64,000 nt of DNA, from contig MDYQ01000126.1 of the NCBI GenBank assembly GCA_003024175.1, positions 1-64,000 on the forward strand. Direction: 5' to 3'. Numbering within the stretch: position 1 is the first letter of the stretch; each line of letters begins with the position of its first letter. The notes beneath the pieces were generated by a model, which saw only the letters and a program-made list of their open reading frames with translations, had not been told where the DNA came from and did not search any database. A program made the position numbers and the translations under genes. Of the stretch, positions 1-11,525 are shown piece by piece. This DNA comes from Planoprotostelium fungivorum. Lineage: Eukaryota; Evosea; Variosea; Cavosteliida; Cavosteliaceae.

Positions 1-900
1 TTCCAGAACGATCAGACGGCACTGACTCTGCTGTCTCTCTACTTGGAGCACTCCAAAGACGATGAGCAGGTGATGATCATGAGCGATCCATCCGTTCATC
101 TTCTCAGGTATTCAACGAGTTGAAGCCTCAAGCAGCCTTGTCTCCCGCCAGTGCCAAGTATCCCCCATCTCTCTTCAACCTTCTGAGAAAGACTCTCGGT
201 AAAGATGCCGCTGACTCCATCAAGGTAGAGTCCGTCCTCATGAGAAACGCTGACATCATTAGGTGAGAGAGAGAGCCGACTCGGTGGAGATCAAAGATAA
301 AGACCTTCTGCTGAGTGCCATCAAGCTCTACCCCAGCTTCTACGTGAGTGAGGGAGAGAGAAGAGCTCTGATGGGACGCAGGAAGGAGTGGACAGGATCG
401 CATGGTTGGTCACCGACATGCGGGATAAAAAGGAGAAGGCGATCGACGTCCTTCAGAGGATGTATAAGGAGTATCCTCCCTTCCGCTATTCCATCGAGAA
501 CAAGGAGACCGCCCTGATCATCCGAAACAAGAAGGTGGGAGAGCGACAGAGAGAGAGCTGAAAGAAGGAGGTGGTGGACGTGTACACTCTAGAAGTGCAG
601 GGAGAGCTCAAGAGCATCCTGGAGGAGACGGAGGCAGAGGCAGAGCTGTCCAAGAGCTGGATTTTGAAAATCAATGGACAAGAAAATCTCGTGTCGAAGA
701 CGATGACACAGGACTTCAATAGCCCAGAGTTGTACCTGTTGCACAAGATACAAGCTCGCTGGATGAGCAAATACAGGCAGCTACAGGAAAAGAAGACACC
801 CGCCAACAACAGACAGACGCAAACACAGCTGCACCAGTTGAACTTGGGTATTCAGATGAGCATTCTCGCCATCAGTGAGGCTCTCGGCTTTGGAGGTTAA
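1..900 (+). CDS. C-terminal part of an unidentified, probably helical-repeat protein (5' end outside window)
   Basis: The reading frame is open from the first base and is kept through short introns at about 70-107, 263-315, 343-380 and a fourth near 536-568. The stop is TAA at 898-900. The product is rich in amphipathic helices, for example SAIKLYPSFYEGVDRIAWL followed by DKKEKAIDVLQRMYKEYPPF, with a typical TPR-like spacing of aromatic and small residues. The tail is long and helical and ends ALGFGG. I do not recognise the family; a TPR/alpha-solenoid scaffold is only an inference from helix pattern. The last exon is uninterrupted and contains no membrane segment. The gene is followed by a 95-bp gap and a second plus-strand gene. 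Confidence 0.6.
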
Positions 901-995
901 GTCCAATAAGTAGTGTCTGTTGGATAAACGGAGTTTATTTTTTCGGGTTGCGTTTTATTGTGAGCATCACATCACATCGCATCAAAAGTCACAAG

Positions 996-1923
996 ATGCC
1001 GCACACCAACAGGGACAATCGTGCCCAAAGATTTCAAGATGCCAACGGAGGCAGGTCCGTACATCCCATCACCATCATCATCAAGATATGCTAACAAAAG
1101 AGATTAGAATAGGAAAACAAGTCAAGAGTGACAAACCGAACCAGAAGGTTCAAAAGAACAATCGTATAGAAAATATGAGGAGCTACCTCCAGAAAAAGGA
1201 ACAGAAACAGAAAGAGGACGATAAGCAAGGCAAGAAGCAGAACAAGAGGCCTCAATTTGAGGACAGAGATAAACCAGTGTTATCTTATTCACAGATCGAC
1301 AGTAAGATCCAGTACTTAAACAAGCGCATGCAGAGAGTGAGTGTTGACCAAAGAGCTGGTCTGATAGATTGCACAGCAAATGGATCGAAAAGAATACAAC
1401 GAGTTGAAAAAAGAGAAGAGACAGTTGCACAAGCAGAACTATGTCAATGGCATTCGAGACCAGATGGCTGTGGAGAATAAGAAAGACATGGACAGCGACA
1501 GACAGATCATAGAGGAAGAGGCCAAGGCCGCTTTAGAGACTGGAGAGGACATCGATTACCTGCGGAGAAAGATCGATTATATTGAGGTGAACCAGATGTC
1601 TTTCTTATTTATTCAAATCGATCTGCACGAAATGAACGAGAACAGCTGTTCCCAAGGCAAGAGAGATACATCTCACAATACAGAGACGAGGAATTGACGG
1701 AAGAACAATTGAAGCGTAGAGGTGAACTGTTCAGCTGGTTAGATCAGAAGATCAAAAAGAAGATTGTGAAGCGACCGACAAGCCATTTTTCATTCGAGGG
1801 TGCTGTCAATCAACATCTAGGTATGCCTTCCATCTCACACACACACTCACTTTCTTTTCAGATCCACAGGAGAAGGGTGACCGATTTGTGTATAATATGG
1901 AAGAGGACGATTTCTTTGAATAA
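996..1923 (+). CDS. Basic coiled-coil protein, possible rRNA-processing EFG1-like protein
   Basis: The start ATG at 996 gives MPHTNRDNRAQRFQ. Introns lie at about 1054-1106 (containing a CTAAC branch-like site), 1337-1376, 1588-1639 and 1821-1861, and the last exon ends DRFVYNMEEDDFFE before TAA at 1921. The protein is Lys/Arg/Gln-rich. It has a helical block (IDSKIQYLNKRMQR, KEYNELKKEKRQLHKQ), then IDYLRRKIDYIE, then LFPRQERYISQYRDEELTEE. A helical basic block followed by an aromatic 'E+YIS' segment and an acidic DDFF end resembles nucleolar EFG1-type proteins, which act in early 18S rRNA processing. That family match is from memory and weak. Another basic coiled-coil nuclear protein is equally possible. 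Confidence 0.55.
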
Positions 1924-2206
1924 ACCAAAACCAAAATGTGATTGATTACCTCATGAAAGAACATCAACAGAAGATGGTCGAAGACGCACTGATGCATGGA
2001 GGGTCGTGTGGAGAACACAGTTACAGATTTCTATTGAGATCCAAGCGAGGTCGTGACTTGGACTGATCTCGGTGGTGTGGTCACGTGTGGTCCCGAAAAA
2101 ATTGAGAAGCGGAAGTCCAGAGACTGACGTCACAAAGTCACGATTCCTCCGTATCCTCCGAGTCAAAAAGCAGAAAACAGAACAACAACAACAGCACAGA
2201 GACAAC

Positions 2207-3339
2207 ATGCCCGCAGACGGAAAGCAATCACTCGTTGGAACGATAGAAGTCAAGCAAGGCTTAGCCAAGATGCTCAAGGGTGGCGTCATTATGGACGTTG
2301 TCAATGCAGAGCAGGCTCGCATCGCTGAAGAAGCGGGGGCTTGTGCTGTTATGGCTCTTGAGAGAGTACCAGCTGATATCAGAAAAGACGGAGGTATGCA
2401 AGTCACTTATGATTTGTTATTTGTAAATTTAAAGTCGAGCAGGAGTAGCCAGAATGAGTGACCCACAGATGATACGCGAGATCAAGGCTGCCGTCACCAT
2501 ACCGGTAATGGCAAAGGTGATACCATCCTTACCTTAGATCTTGTGTAAACAACAATCACAGGTCAGAATTGGACACTTTGTTGAGGCCCAAATTCTAGAG
2601 CACCTCGGCGTAGATTTCATCGACGAATCAGAAGTCCTGACACCAGCCGATGAACAGTTCCACATCGAGAAGGAGCCCTTCAAGGTACGCACACCACTCC
2701 CCCCTCTACTCACACCACACAGGTACCATTCGTGTGTGGAGCCCGTGACCTGGGAGAAGCACTGAGGAGAGTGGCAGAGGGAGCTTCCATGATCCGAACG
2801 AAGGGTGAAGCCGGAACGGGCAACGTTGTGGAGGCAGTACGACACGCACGAACGATCCAGTCGGATCTGAAGAAGGCTCAACAGATGACTCCAGACCAAC
2901 TCGCTCAGTACGCAAAGGACATCAGAGTTCCATTGGAGGTGGGTGTTTTCATCATCACTCATCACATCATGAAGATTCACACGTGTGTAGCTCCTGAAGA
3001 CTACCGTATCCTTGGGAAGACTCCCAGTGGTCAACTTCGCCGCAGGAGGTGTAGCCACTCCAGCTGATGCCGCTCTCATGATGCAGTTGGGTGTCGATGG
3101 TGTCTTCGTTGGCAGTGGAATTTTCAAGAGTGGAGATCCAGCCAAGAGAGCTTCGGCCATCGTACAAGGTGAGACAACATCATCCAACCATGATCGATGT
3201 CTGAAACGAGACAGCGGTTACGCATTACAGAGATGCAAAGGTGCTGGCAGACGTGAGTACGAACCTAGGAGAGGCCATGGTTGGAATCAACTGTGACACC
3301 CTCCCTGAGTCTCAGAAGTACTCGACAAGAGGATGGTAA
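2207..3339 (+). CDS. PDX1: Pyridoxal 5'-phosphate synthase, PDX1/SNZ (PdxS) subunit
   Basis: This is the synthase subunit of the DXP-independent vitamin B6 pathway. It makes PLP from ribose 5-phosphate, glyceraldehyde 3-phosphate and ammonia supplied by the glutaminase PDX2. The start ATG at 2207 gives [20 protein letters not shown] and the stop is TAA at 3337. About five short introns interrupt it. Spliced length is near 300 residues, normal for the family. The (beta/alpha)8 signatures are present: [72 protein letters not shown] and [19 protein letters not shown]. The two catalytic lysines of the family are kept, in VMAK and [10 protein letters not shown]. The protein is cytosolic and assembles as a dodecamer in known homologues. 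No PDX2 partner is in the window. Bases 2060-2206 upstream hold no clear regulatory site. Confidence 0.96.
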
Positions 3340-3899
3340 CGCATTCTATATAAAGATTTCCTTGATGAACTACATTCTGTTCTATCTTGTACTCTGTTCC
3401 GTCACCAATAGCTTCTGGAATGGGTAATGTTCCGCGAATGTCGGCGGACTTTTGAAGTACCAGAATGAAACAGCACAAATGAAGATGCGTGGGCCAAAGG
3501 AATGGGGCAGATATTGAACACGGGAGATTTCTACAGAAGTAACCGCAAAGGTTCGATCGAACTATGCTCCTCCTTAACACCAAATATAGAATCGACAGGT
3601 TGAATGTCTATATATACACCCGGAATGGTGAATCCCAACCGATGGAAACCTTGGCTTGAAGCTTCATGTGGCTCAGCTTCCAACTGGCGATCTAAGTCAA
3701 GAGCAATTCATGAGCTGGAAGCATACCGTTATTCCTTAGGACAAATCATAAAGTCATTGGGGTATGCGTCAGGCATATTTCCAAAGGGCAACGGAATATT
3801 AATCACCCGCTTATTTCAGGTCCGTATAAGTGGTTGCCATGACGGAGCCTAACTTATGCGTGCTCAACAGATAACAGCCCTATTCGAACGTCGACCCAC
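3340..3899 (+). other. Intergenic stretch, no supported gene
   Basis: This lies between the PDX1 stop and the ATG of the cysteine-rich membrane protein. Open frames exist (an 82-codon frame from 3604 and a 98-codon frame on the minus strand) but neither has low-complexity-free domain content, signal sequence or family resemblance. The final part must carry the promoter of the downstream gene. A GGTTCGATCGAAC palindrome occurs near 3549; it is not part of a tRNA-like fold. Confidence 0.6.
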
Positions 3900-6800
3900 A
3901 TGAGATTCCTCTATGCCGTCTGGCTGTTGAGATTCGTATGCTCGTTCTCTTTGGCATTCCAGGTGTCCGTACAGGGACCGAGAGGTCCAAGCTATCAAGC
4001 CTCAGTCAATCAAACCGTTCAGAATGGCTTCAACGGAGGATGCTATAACTCTGCCTCTTCGTTTTCTTTTGGATCTACTGTCAAAGTCATCATCAACGGC
4101 ACAGCAGTAAGCCTGATCTTCCATCAAATTACTCACATCGGACAGGGCGATGAGTATACGTTGAGTGTGTTAGACTGTATCGAGGATAGCAATCCATTCA
4201 GCGTCACAATCTATGGAAACTCTACCGGAAAGCTGGACAGCACAGGTTCAACCTCCATAGGACTATACACTACTTGCACTGGTGCCCACGACACAAAAAG
4301 CTATGTGAGCGACCGTCTGATCTTTCAATGAATTAATGTTGACAAGGCGATGCCTCTTAATGTTCTCGTCAATCACGAACCTGTGGTCTTCTTCCTCAGT
4401 ACCAATTGCAGCGCATGCAGAAATAACTGTTCTTGGCCCAACGGCCAGTGCGAGAATAACGCCTGCCGGTGTAACAAGGGCTTCTTTGCCTCTGACTGTT
4501 CCATCGAGTTCCGCACACCAGATTATGCCTGTCCATTCAAAGCCATCAACATCAGCTACAACACCACCGGATGGGAGAAGACTGCGTGAGTGGACATGTT
4601 CCGATCGAAAGCTGATGTCGCGCAGTGATTGGATGGCTATCTTTGGGAAGTATGATCCTGTCTCTCTCGATGGCTACTATGCTAACTCTAGCGCTTTCGC
4701 TGAGTATTGGAGATACATTTCCAGATATGATCTGGACGGTATCATTCCAGCCAGTGTCACATGTGATCCTCCGTCTTCGTGATTCACCCCTCACCCTCCG
4801 TAGATCCCGTTGGATACCAGAACTACACCTTTAGCTCCTCTAATAATCTTACTGCTCTCTATTTCTCCAACAACTTGTATTACGCCCTGGCCATAACGGT
4901 GAGTCTTTTATCTCACCCCAAAGTGACCTCTCTCAGAGTTTCCCCGTGTTAGAGCCTCATGATCCCCGTTGTACCAACTGGTCATCAACTACCAAATGTC
5001 CGAACGACTGTTCGGGTGCTGGTACGTGCGTGTGCAACGGGGGTCCTTGCTATTGCCAGTGCGAGCAAGGAAAACTGAAGGAAGATTGCTCCGAGGGGTG
5101 CACCGGAATCACTCACTTGAACGCCTTTGGAGGAAACATCGCGACAGTTACCACCTCCTACTATGCTGCTTACTCTAATTGCAGTTGGCTCATCACCTGT
5201 ACCAACGTGTCCACCACTCAAGGATTTCGCTTCACTTTCCACAGTCTCTACACAGGTCACACTCTGTGTTTTTTCCCTGACTCACACCTCGATAGGTGTA
5301 CTCAACAACGATGCGGTGGTATTCTCCTATCTCGATATTTCAACGAACCAGATGATCAGCTTTAGCTTCTCTACCACCCTCTCTGATAAACTCCCCACGC
5401 CCCTCTACATCCCCAGTGTAGAAGTCACGGTCTCCTTCAAAACTGGGTACGTCTCTCGTGGGTTCGGATTTAACGTCTCCTACACCGCATCAGGTATAGA
5501 CCTCTCTCATTCACCGTTCAGTCTCTAATCTCATCAGGATGTCCTTTTGGATCATACATTCGAGACGGTATAGAGTGTTTGGTCTGCCCTGCTGGTACCT
5601 TTGCTCCGGTAGAAGACTCCACCGAGTGCACTCCTTGTCCCGTGGGATCGTATTCAGATGAAGGAAGCTTCCTGTGCATACCTTGCAGTGTCTCATCTTA
5701 TCAACCTTCTTCTGGTGCCACTCAGTGTATTCAGTGTCCTGAACACACCAACACCCTCAGAACGGGTGCTTCTTCGAGAGACGAGTGTGTCTGCAGTGCA
5801 GGTAAGGAAGGTTTCGATTCGTCGTATTGATTGAGTCAGGATATTATAGCCCGTCCAATATCACACAGAACTTCACCAACGCCACGCAATGTCTCAGCTG
5901 TCCCATCGGTGCCAATTGTACGGGAAGTTACGCCATGCCGTTACCTACAGAGGGCTACTGGAATTCCTGGGAAGACCCCACTTTCTTCTTGAAATGCTCC
6001 AATGCTCAACACTGCCCTGGAACATCTTCAGAATGCACTTCCAACTGCTGCGGCGACGGTTCATCCGGAGAGATGTGCAGTCAGTGCATTCCGGGCTATC
6101 GATTCAGTTCAGACAGCTGCATAGGTGAGTCAAAATGAGAGAATCATTTGTGAACTCCAGCAGAATGCACGTCCGCCCTTCGATCGTGGGGGCTCCCGGT
6201 GTTCACAGCTCTGGCCTTGTTCATCCTTTTGGCTCTCTTCTACCGCTTCTCTTCTTCTTCGTACGGTGCATTGGCCGTCTTCCGTAGTATGTTTGGCATC
6301 AGTACTTCCTTCATCCAACGTGAGTTGGCACTGTACTATATCCCTGATGTCCCGTCAGTCATACAGAGCTATCACTCTTCTTTTGGCGTTCACGCCGGCT
6401 CTATCGTCAGTACCTTTGCTCCGATTCAATTCGGTATCTCCATCTTCCCCCTTCAGTGTCTCCTGGGCTATACCAGCACACTATCCATGTACCTCTGGAA
6501 TAATCTTATCCCTCTCGGTGTTGTGTGCTATCTCGCAATACTTCACATCATCTCTTTCCTGCACGTCAAATTCTTAGACAGGTGAGATGGTGAACGATTG
6601 TAGGTGAGACTGACAAAGAGGACAGAATCATAGCGATGACGGAAAAGAGGAGTTGGATACCTTCTTGGTTGAGGCACTTGCTGCACAATCCTCTCGTGAC
6701 CAGTGTTGATCGCAGCATCAATTTCTGTATCATGATCCTCGACTGGTTGTTCATCTCCCTCTGCCAGTCCATCTTCCAGGCATTCATCTGTTTCGACAAC

Positions 6801-7663
6801 ACCGATGGTACCAAGTGAGAACACCTCTCTCTATTTCGAATTTATGATGTTATTAGAGAAAGAGAACTGACCGTCTCAGATCTCTGACGCTAGATCCGAG
6901 CGTACGTTGCCAGTCATCCCAATGGAATTCATCTTTCCTGCCAGCAGCCATTGGCTTCCTGATGATCTACGTAGCCTCTTATTTGGGTGCCATGATCTAC
7001 GCCCTGGTGACTTACCACAGACACCCTCCCGACTCTGGATTTCACGTTCGCTTCGCCTACCTCTTCGACCGTTTCTCACCCAGACACTTTTATTGGAATG
7101 TTGTCCTCTTCTTCAGAAAGGTCATCATCACCTATGTACTCCTCGCCATTCCATCGTGAGTATTCCTCTATCCATCGGATACATCATTCTAATGGTATAT
7201 TAGGACCTACGTTCAAGGTCTGCTGGCCAGCATCGTTATTTCCGTCTGTGGATTCGGTCAAGCCATCATTCACCCTTTCATCCACAAGGAAGTCAACACG
7301 ATGGAAACCATACTTCAGTTCCTCAACGTCAATATCGTCTTCACATTACTCCTCTTTGTTCCTGAAGACCCTCTCTCCAGCACCTTCGCCTCTACCTCTG
7401 GTATGAAGGGCACACAGACCTGGGTCACCGTCTTGGTTATCTTTGGCATCATCGTCATGCTCTTCTGCTACGGATGGGCGGCTTGGAACATGTACCGCAG
7501 ATCGAGACACGGCCAGATCGAGCCAGAGGACAAGCTCATGACCGTCGAGATCCCCACCGTCGTCTGGGCTTTCGATGGTGAGATGCAGTCTTCGATGAGT
7601 CTCTTCTAACGCCTCACAGAGAAGGAGACGATGAAGTCTGCGAGAAGTGTGAAGTTTGGTTGA
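3900..7663 (+). CDS. Secreted-ectodomain multi-pass membrane protein: EGF-like, CUB and ephrin-receptor/TNFR-like Cys-rich repeats followed by a polytopic C-terminus
   Basis: The start is chosen because MRFLYAVWLLRFVCSFSLAF is a signal peptide. The ectodomain has many Asn-X-Ser/Thr sites. An EGF-like segment comes first (CSACRNNCSWPNGQCENNAC), then a second one (CPNDCSGAGTCVCNGGPCYC). A CUB-like region follows (GCTGITHLNAFGGNIAT ... NCSWLI). Next are tandem ephrin-receptor-like/TNFR-like repeats with the pattern CxxCPxGxY/TxxxxxxxxCxxC (CLVCPAGTFAPVEDSTECTPC, CPVGSYSDEGSFLC, CIPCSVSSYQPSSGATQC) and a further block ending CSQCIPGYRF. The C-terminal third carries about seven to eight hydrophobic segments (such as LPVFTALALFILLALFYRF and TWVTVLVIFGIIVMLFCYGW) and a short basic tail, KSARSVKFG. 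Introns are short throughout, and the stop is TGA at 7661. Such receptors occur as large families in amoebae and other protists. Ligand and function are unknown. A role in adhesion or prey sensing is a guess. Confidence 0.85.
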
Positions 7664-7823
7664 GCTGGAGTCCAATTTTGATTCGCGCACCAGTGAGTGC
7701 GCACCGGGATGTATCATAATTGAATCGAGAATAAAAGAATTAACGAGAAAGCACTTTGCCTTTGTAGTTCCACGTGTCAAATAGAAATGGTCGCATCTCA
7801 TTCTTAGTCAAACACATCCTATC

Positions 7824-9361
7824 ATGAGTCTACCCAAGGTCAAACTCGTTATCTTAGTCGGAGGACCCTCTAAGGGTGAATGATGAATCTTGTTTGATCT
7901 CTGAATTGAACAAGGAACTCGTTTCAGACCACTGTCTATGGACACACCAAAGCCTCTGTTCCCTGTATCTGACAAACCACTCGTATGGCATCATGTGTCC
8001 GCCTCCTGCGCTTCCTTGAACGGAAAAGCAGATCTGAGAGAGATTCTTCTCATTGGATTCTACGATGGAAAGAATCCAGAGTGGTCTAAATTCATCAGCA
8101 ATGTCGAGGCTGAATTCAAGGTTCCAGTCAGGTGCTTCCATTTGTCAAAAGCCGACATCTGACCCACGTAGATATCTGCAAGAAGAGGGAAGAACAGGAA
8201 CTGGAGGAGGTATCATCAGATTTCGTAACGAGATCCAGAGCGGCAGCCCAGATTACTTCTACGTAGAGCACTGTGATGTCGTCTGTTCCTTCCCTCTCGC
8301 CGATCTCCTCCAATCTCATCAGAGCAGTGGAAAGGACATCACCATCTTGGGAAAAAGGTATCATGTCTGCGACCCAATGCATTCTGAACGAAATAGAGTT
8401 CCATCCGATCAGGCTCACCGATACGGTTGCATCGTAGTCCACCCCGAATCTCACGAGGTGTGTCCTCTATCCATCATCACGTCTCGTGACACCCATCAGG
8501 TCATCCATTACGCCGAGAAACCAGAGACCTTCATCTCTGACATCATCAACTGCGGAGTCTACCTCTTCAGCACCACCTCCTTCTTCGACTTGGTGGAGAA
8601 GGGTGAGCCTCCTTCTACCGAACAAAGTTGATGAGATGCAGTTCGACAGAACTCGAAGAGAGAGCCAGGATCTGATCCCAACTCCTTCCAACTCGAGCAG
8701 GATCTATTCATGCCAGTCAGTCACAACAAGGTGAAGAGACATGTAACGACGCTCTTCAGGACTGATGGAAGACAGGCGATCAACTGCTTCTTGTCTCAGG
8801 AATTCTGGATCCAATTGAAATCAGCTGGAATGGTCATCAAGTGTCACGAGCACTTTATGCGAGTCAACGCAGAGAAACTCAAGCTGGCTAAATCCGGTGA
8901 CGGTACTTGTACTCTGTCCACAACGACTTCTCATGGATGTAAGGTTTTCAAGTGCAGGGCAACGTGATGGTGGACCCCACAGCCAAAATCGATCCTTCTG
9001 CCAAGTTAGGACCCAACGTGTCCATCGGTGCGGGTGTCGTCATCGGCCCCGGAGTCAGGATCTCCAACTCGATCGTCTTGGACAACTCGGAGATCAAGGA
9101 GAGGTCCTGCATCTTGTACTCTGTCGTAGGATGGAAGTGCACCATCGGCAAGTGGGCCAGATTAGAAGGTGAGAGGGAGGAGGAGTCTTTCTGAGAGATG
9201 CAGGTGTCCCCGATTTCAGCGCTCAGGGAGATGATAAGAGTAACGGAATCACCATCTTGGGGAATGGAGTCACCGTGGCCAATGAGACCGTCATCCGAGC
9301 TTCCATCGTGTTGCCTCACAAGGAGCTCAGCGGCAGCTACGCCGATCAGATCTTGCTGTAA
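7824..9361 (+). CDS. GMPPA: Mannose-1-phosphate guanylyltransferase regulatory subunit alpha (GMPPA-like)
   Basis: The start ATG at 7824 gives [25 protein letters not shown]. This is the nucleotidyltransferase signature, followed by [20 protein letters not shown]. The middle shows [66 protein letters not shown]. The C-terminus is a left-handed beta-helix of hexapeptide repeats ([27 protein letters not shown]) ending [10 protein letters not shown]...GSYADQILL, with TAA at 9359. The IINCGVYLF and hexapeptide layout match GMPPA rather than GMPPB. In animals GMPPA binds GDP-mannose and restrains the catalytic GMPPB; GDP-mannose feeds protein glycosylation. Several 35-55-nt introns interrupt it. 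The SNF5 gene starts only 72 bp downstream on the same strand. Confidence 0.93.
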
Positions 9362-9433
9362 ATGAAGTCCTCGAATCGTGTTTCCTATATCGTTGTAGAT
9401 CCGCGGTTGTGAAGAAGACAATCACATTGCATC

Positions 9434-11168
9434 ATGTCAGGTAATCCAGTTGGGAGACCGAAGAAGATCAGGAGGCCCGACGATCCACCTGCCAGAAGAG
9501 GAAGGCCTCCAAATTCAGTCAAAGAGGCTGCAGCGAGGGAGGCCGCAGCGGCGGCGGCGGCGGCGGCTGCAGCTGCAGCTGCACCAAAGAGAGTGCCTGT
9601 AGTTCCTTCATTCATAGGCTCTGCCGTTCGACCTGGATTATTCGGTACCTCTGGATTCCCGTATCTAATACAGAGGTACCCTCATGGCAAATCACCGACG
9701 GGAAAGATAGTCAATTCGATAGGATTGGTGTGTCACATGGATGTTGGGATCACGTCTGATGCATTCAGACGGTGCCTGACGAGGACGATTACGCACCGAT
9801 TCGAGTGGATTATCACAAAGACGGTCAATCTCTCGTGGATACTTTCGTCTGGAACATCAGAGGTAGCTCATCACATGTGATTACGATTGACTTTCTACAG
9901 AAACGTTCCACACACCAGAAGAGTTTACAGAGAGCTTGTGTACAGATTTAGACATCCCAGATATATTTCTCAAAGAGGTGAGTCTCTGCAAGCGACATTC
10001 GATTGACTTGAGATCAGATCAGCTCTTCCATCAGGCAACAGATCTCCAATTACGTAGAGGTGTGATCCCATCATGTTCGATGATCGACTCACTCGATGTC
10101 TTCAGGTCCGAAAGAAATTCAAAGAGAGAATCGAAACGATGAGGAGAGAGAAGACATTACCCGAAGAGTTGATCTATCTCATCCGAGTGAGTGTGATGAA
10201 GAGAGAGGGAGGTGACGTAGACAGATCGACATCAACGTGGGAGGGGTGACACTGCTGGATCAATTCGAATGGGATCTTCTCAACGAATCGAACAGTCCAG
10301 AGGCTTTCTCCAGAGGTCTCTGCATGGATCTGGTGAATATGTTACATATTATATTACATATTATATTGTATTACATGTAGTATATTATGTATTCTATGAT
10401 GTGATGATCTTCCATCATCTCACTCCCTCAGGGTCTGACGAGAGAATTCGAAGTCATCATATCTCACAGCATCAGAGAGCAGCTGTTCTTCTATTCCCAT
10501 TACATCGCCATGCATAAGGAATCTCAGGTACTTCCTCTCTTTCTGCTTCATCTACTTTATCCTTCTCTTTCTACTTTATCCTTCTCTTTCTTCTTTGTCC
10601 TTCTCTTTCTACTTTATCCTATTCTGTGAGGGGAGAGAGGAAGAGAATGACATGTAATAGATCGAATTCTACCGCAGACCGAAGGCAATCGATCTAGACA
10701 GTTTCAGTAGTAACGTCTTCAGAGACACGTCCGAAGTGTCCCTGTGGTCTCCCATCCTGGGAACTAGACAGTCCATCCTGACAGCCGATCCCAGGAGGTG
10801 ACACACCATAGAACACAGAGGATGTACATCCATTTCAGAGAGATGAACTGGACTAGGTTTGGATATCACATACAAGGAGAGGCACCCGTGCTGACACCAC
10901 CGTACCAATTCATAGAGACCATGAAGAGAGACAGGACGGAGAAGATGATCGAATCGGGCTCTCTGACTCAGCTGATGGAAGAGAGGCACGTGACACTGGA
11001 GAGAGAGCAGAAGGAGAGGATGGAGGAGAAGAGAAAGAGAGAAGAGGTGAGAGAAGGGAAGAGACGAGAGGTGAAGGGGGACAGGAAGAGGAGGAAGATC
11101 AATCGGATGAGGAAGATGGATCACCACAGCAGTCGGAGAGTCAGATCTCATCACCGGATAGAACATGA
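9434..11168 (+). CDS. SNF5: SNF5/SMARCB1/INI1 chromatin-remodelling subunit with N-terminal AT-hook-like motifs
   Basis: The start ATG at 9434 gives MSGNPVGRPKKIRRPDDPPA then RRGRPPNSVKEAA, two AT-hook-like GRP cores, and a 14-residue alanine run coded by GCG/GCT/GCA repeats. Then come two SNF5 repeats. The first is APIRVDYHKDGQSLVDTFVWNIRETFHTPEEFTESLCTDLDIP; the second is IDINVGGVTLLDQFEWDLLNESNSPEAFSRGLCMDLGLTREF. The following part is EFYRRPKAIDLDSFSSNVFRD. The C-terminal exon is a long charged helix (MIESGSLTQLMEERHVTLER). A 38-nt intron near 11050-11087 restores the frame to an acidic Ser-rich end, EEDQSDEEDGSPQQSES, with TGA at 11166. SNF5 is a core SWI/SNF subunit contacting the nucleosome acidic patch. 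AT-hooks are not typical of metazoan SMARCB1 and would add minor-groove binding. Confidence 0.93.
10528..10660 (+). repeat. Polypyrimidine imperfect tandem repeat inside a SNF5 intron
   Basis: Between exon end HKESQ and exon start IEFYRRP the intron contains about four imperfect copies of a roughly 21-bp unit built from TTCTCTTTCTACTTTATCC. At about 133 nt this intron is two to three times the local norm. An earlier SNF5 intron near 10334-10431 is AT-rich (TATTATATTACAT-like). Both are simple-sequence expansions; I see no coding content. Confidence 0.7.
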
Positions 11169-11525
11169 GATAAAGACGGAGATCTTGTGTATGATTTCAT
11201 TAAATAGATCAGACAATCGATACAGAGTTGTCGCAGCGAAGACAGATCTCTATGTGTCTATGATAATTCTCCATATTTATCATTGTTCGTTTTCATACGG
11301 TCGTGATCATATCGTGATGATAGGGCAACTTACCGACACCATATTCAGATTTGGATATTGGATTAGATATTCGTCTCAAACGCCATTGTTATGCAAGATG
11401 AGGCCCCCTCACTAAGATGTGCTCAAAGCTTACACCAATTGAAGAAGGATGAAGAAATGTTAAGAGACATTTGTTCTTAGCCGGTCAAGTGGACATAGAA
11501 TGAGACGATAAAGAAATAGAGAAGT
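11169..11525. other. 3'-3' region between SNF5 and PEX10
   Basis: This is the space between the two convergent stop codons. It includes AT-rich runs (TTCATTAAATAGATC and similar) that could serve 3'-end formation for either gene. No frame with recognisable content was found. Confidence 0.5.

Noticed and set aside
3541-3605. GGTTCGATCGAAC as a possible tRNA T-arm
   Set aside because: No acceptor stem, anticodon arm or D-arm could be fitted around it.
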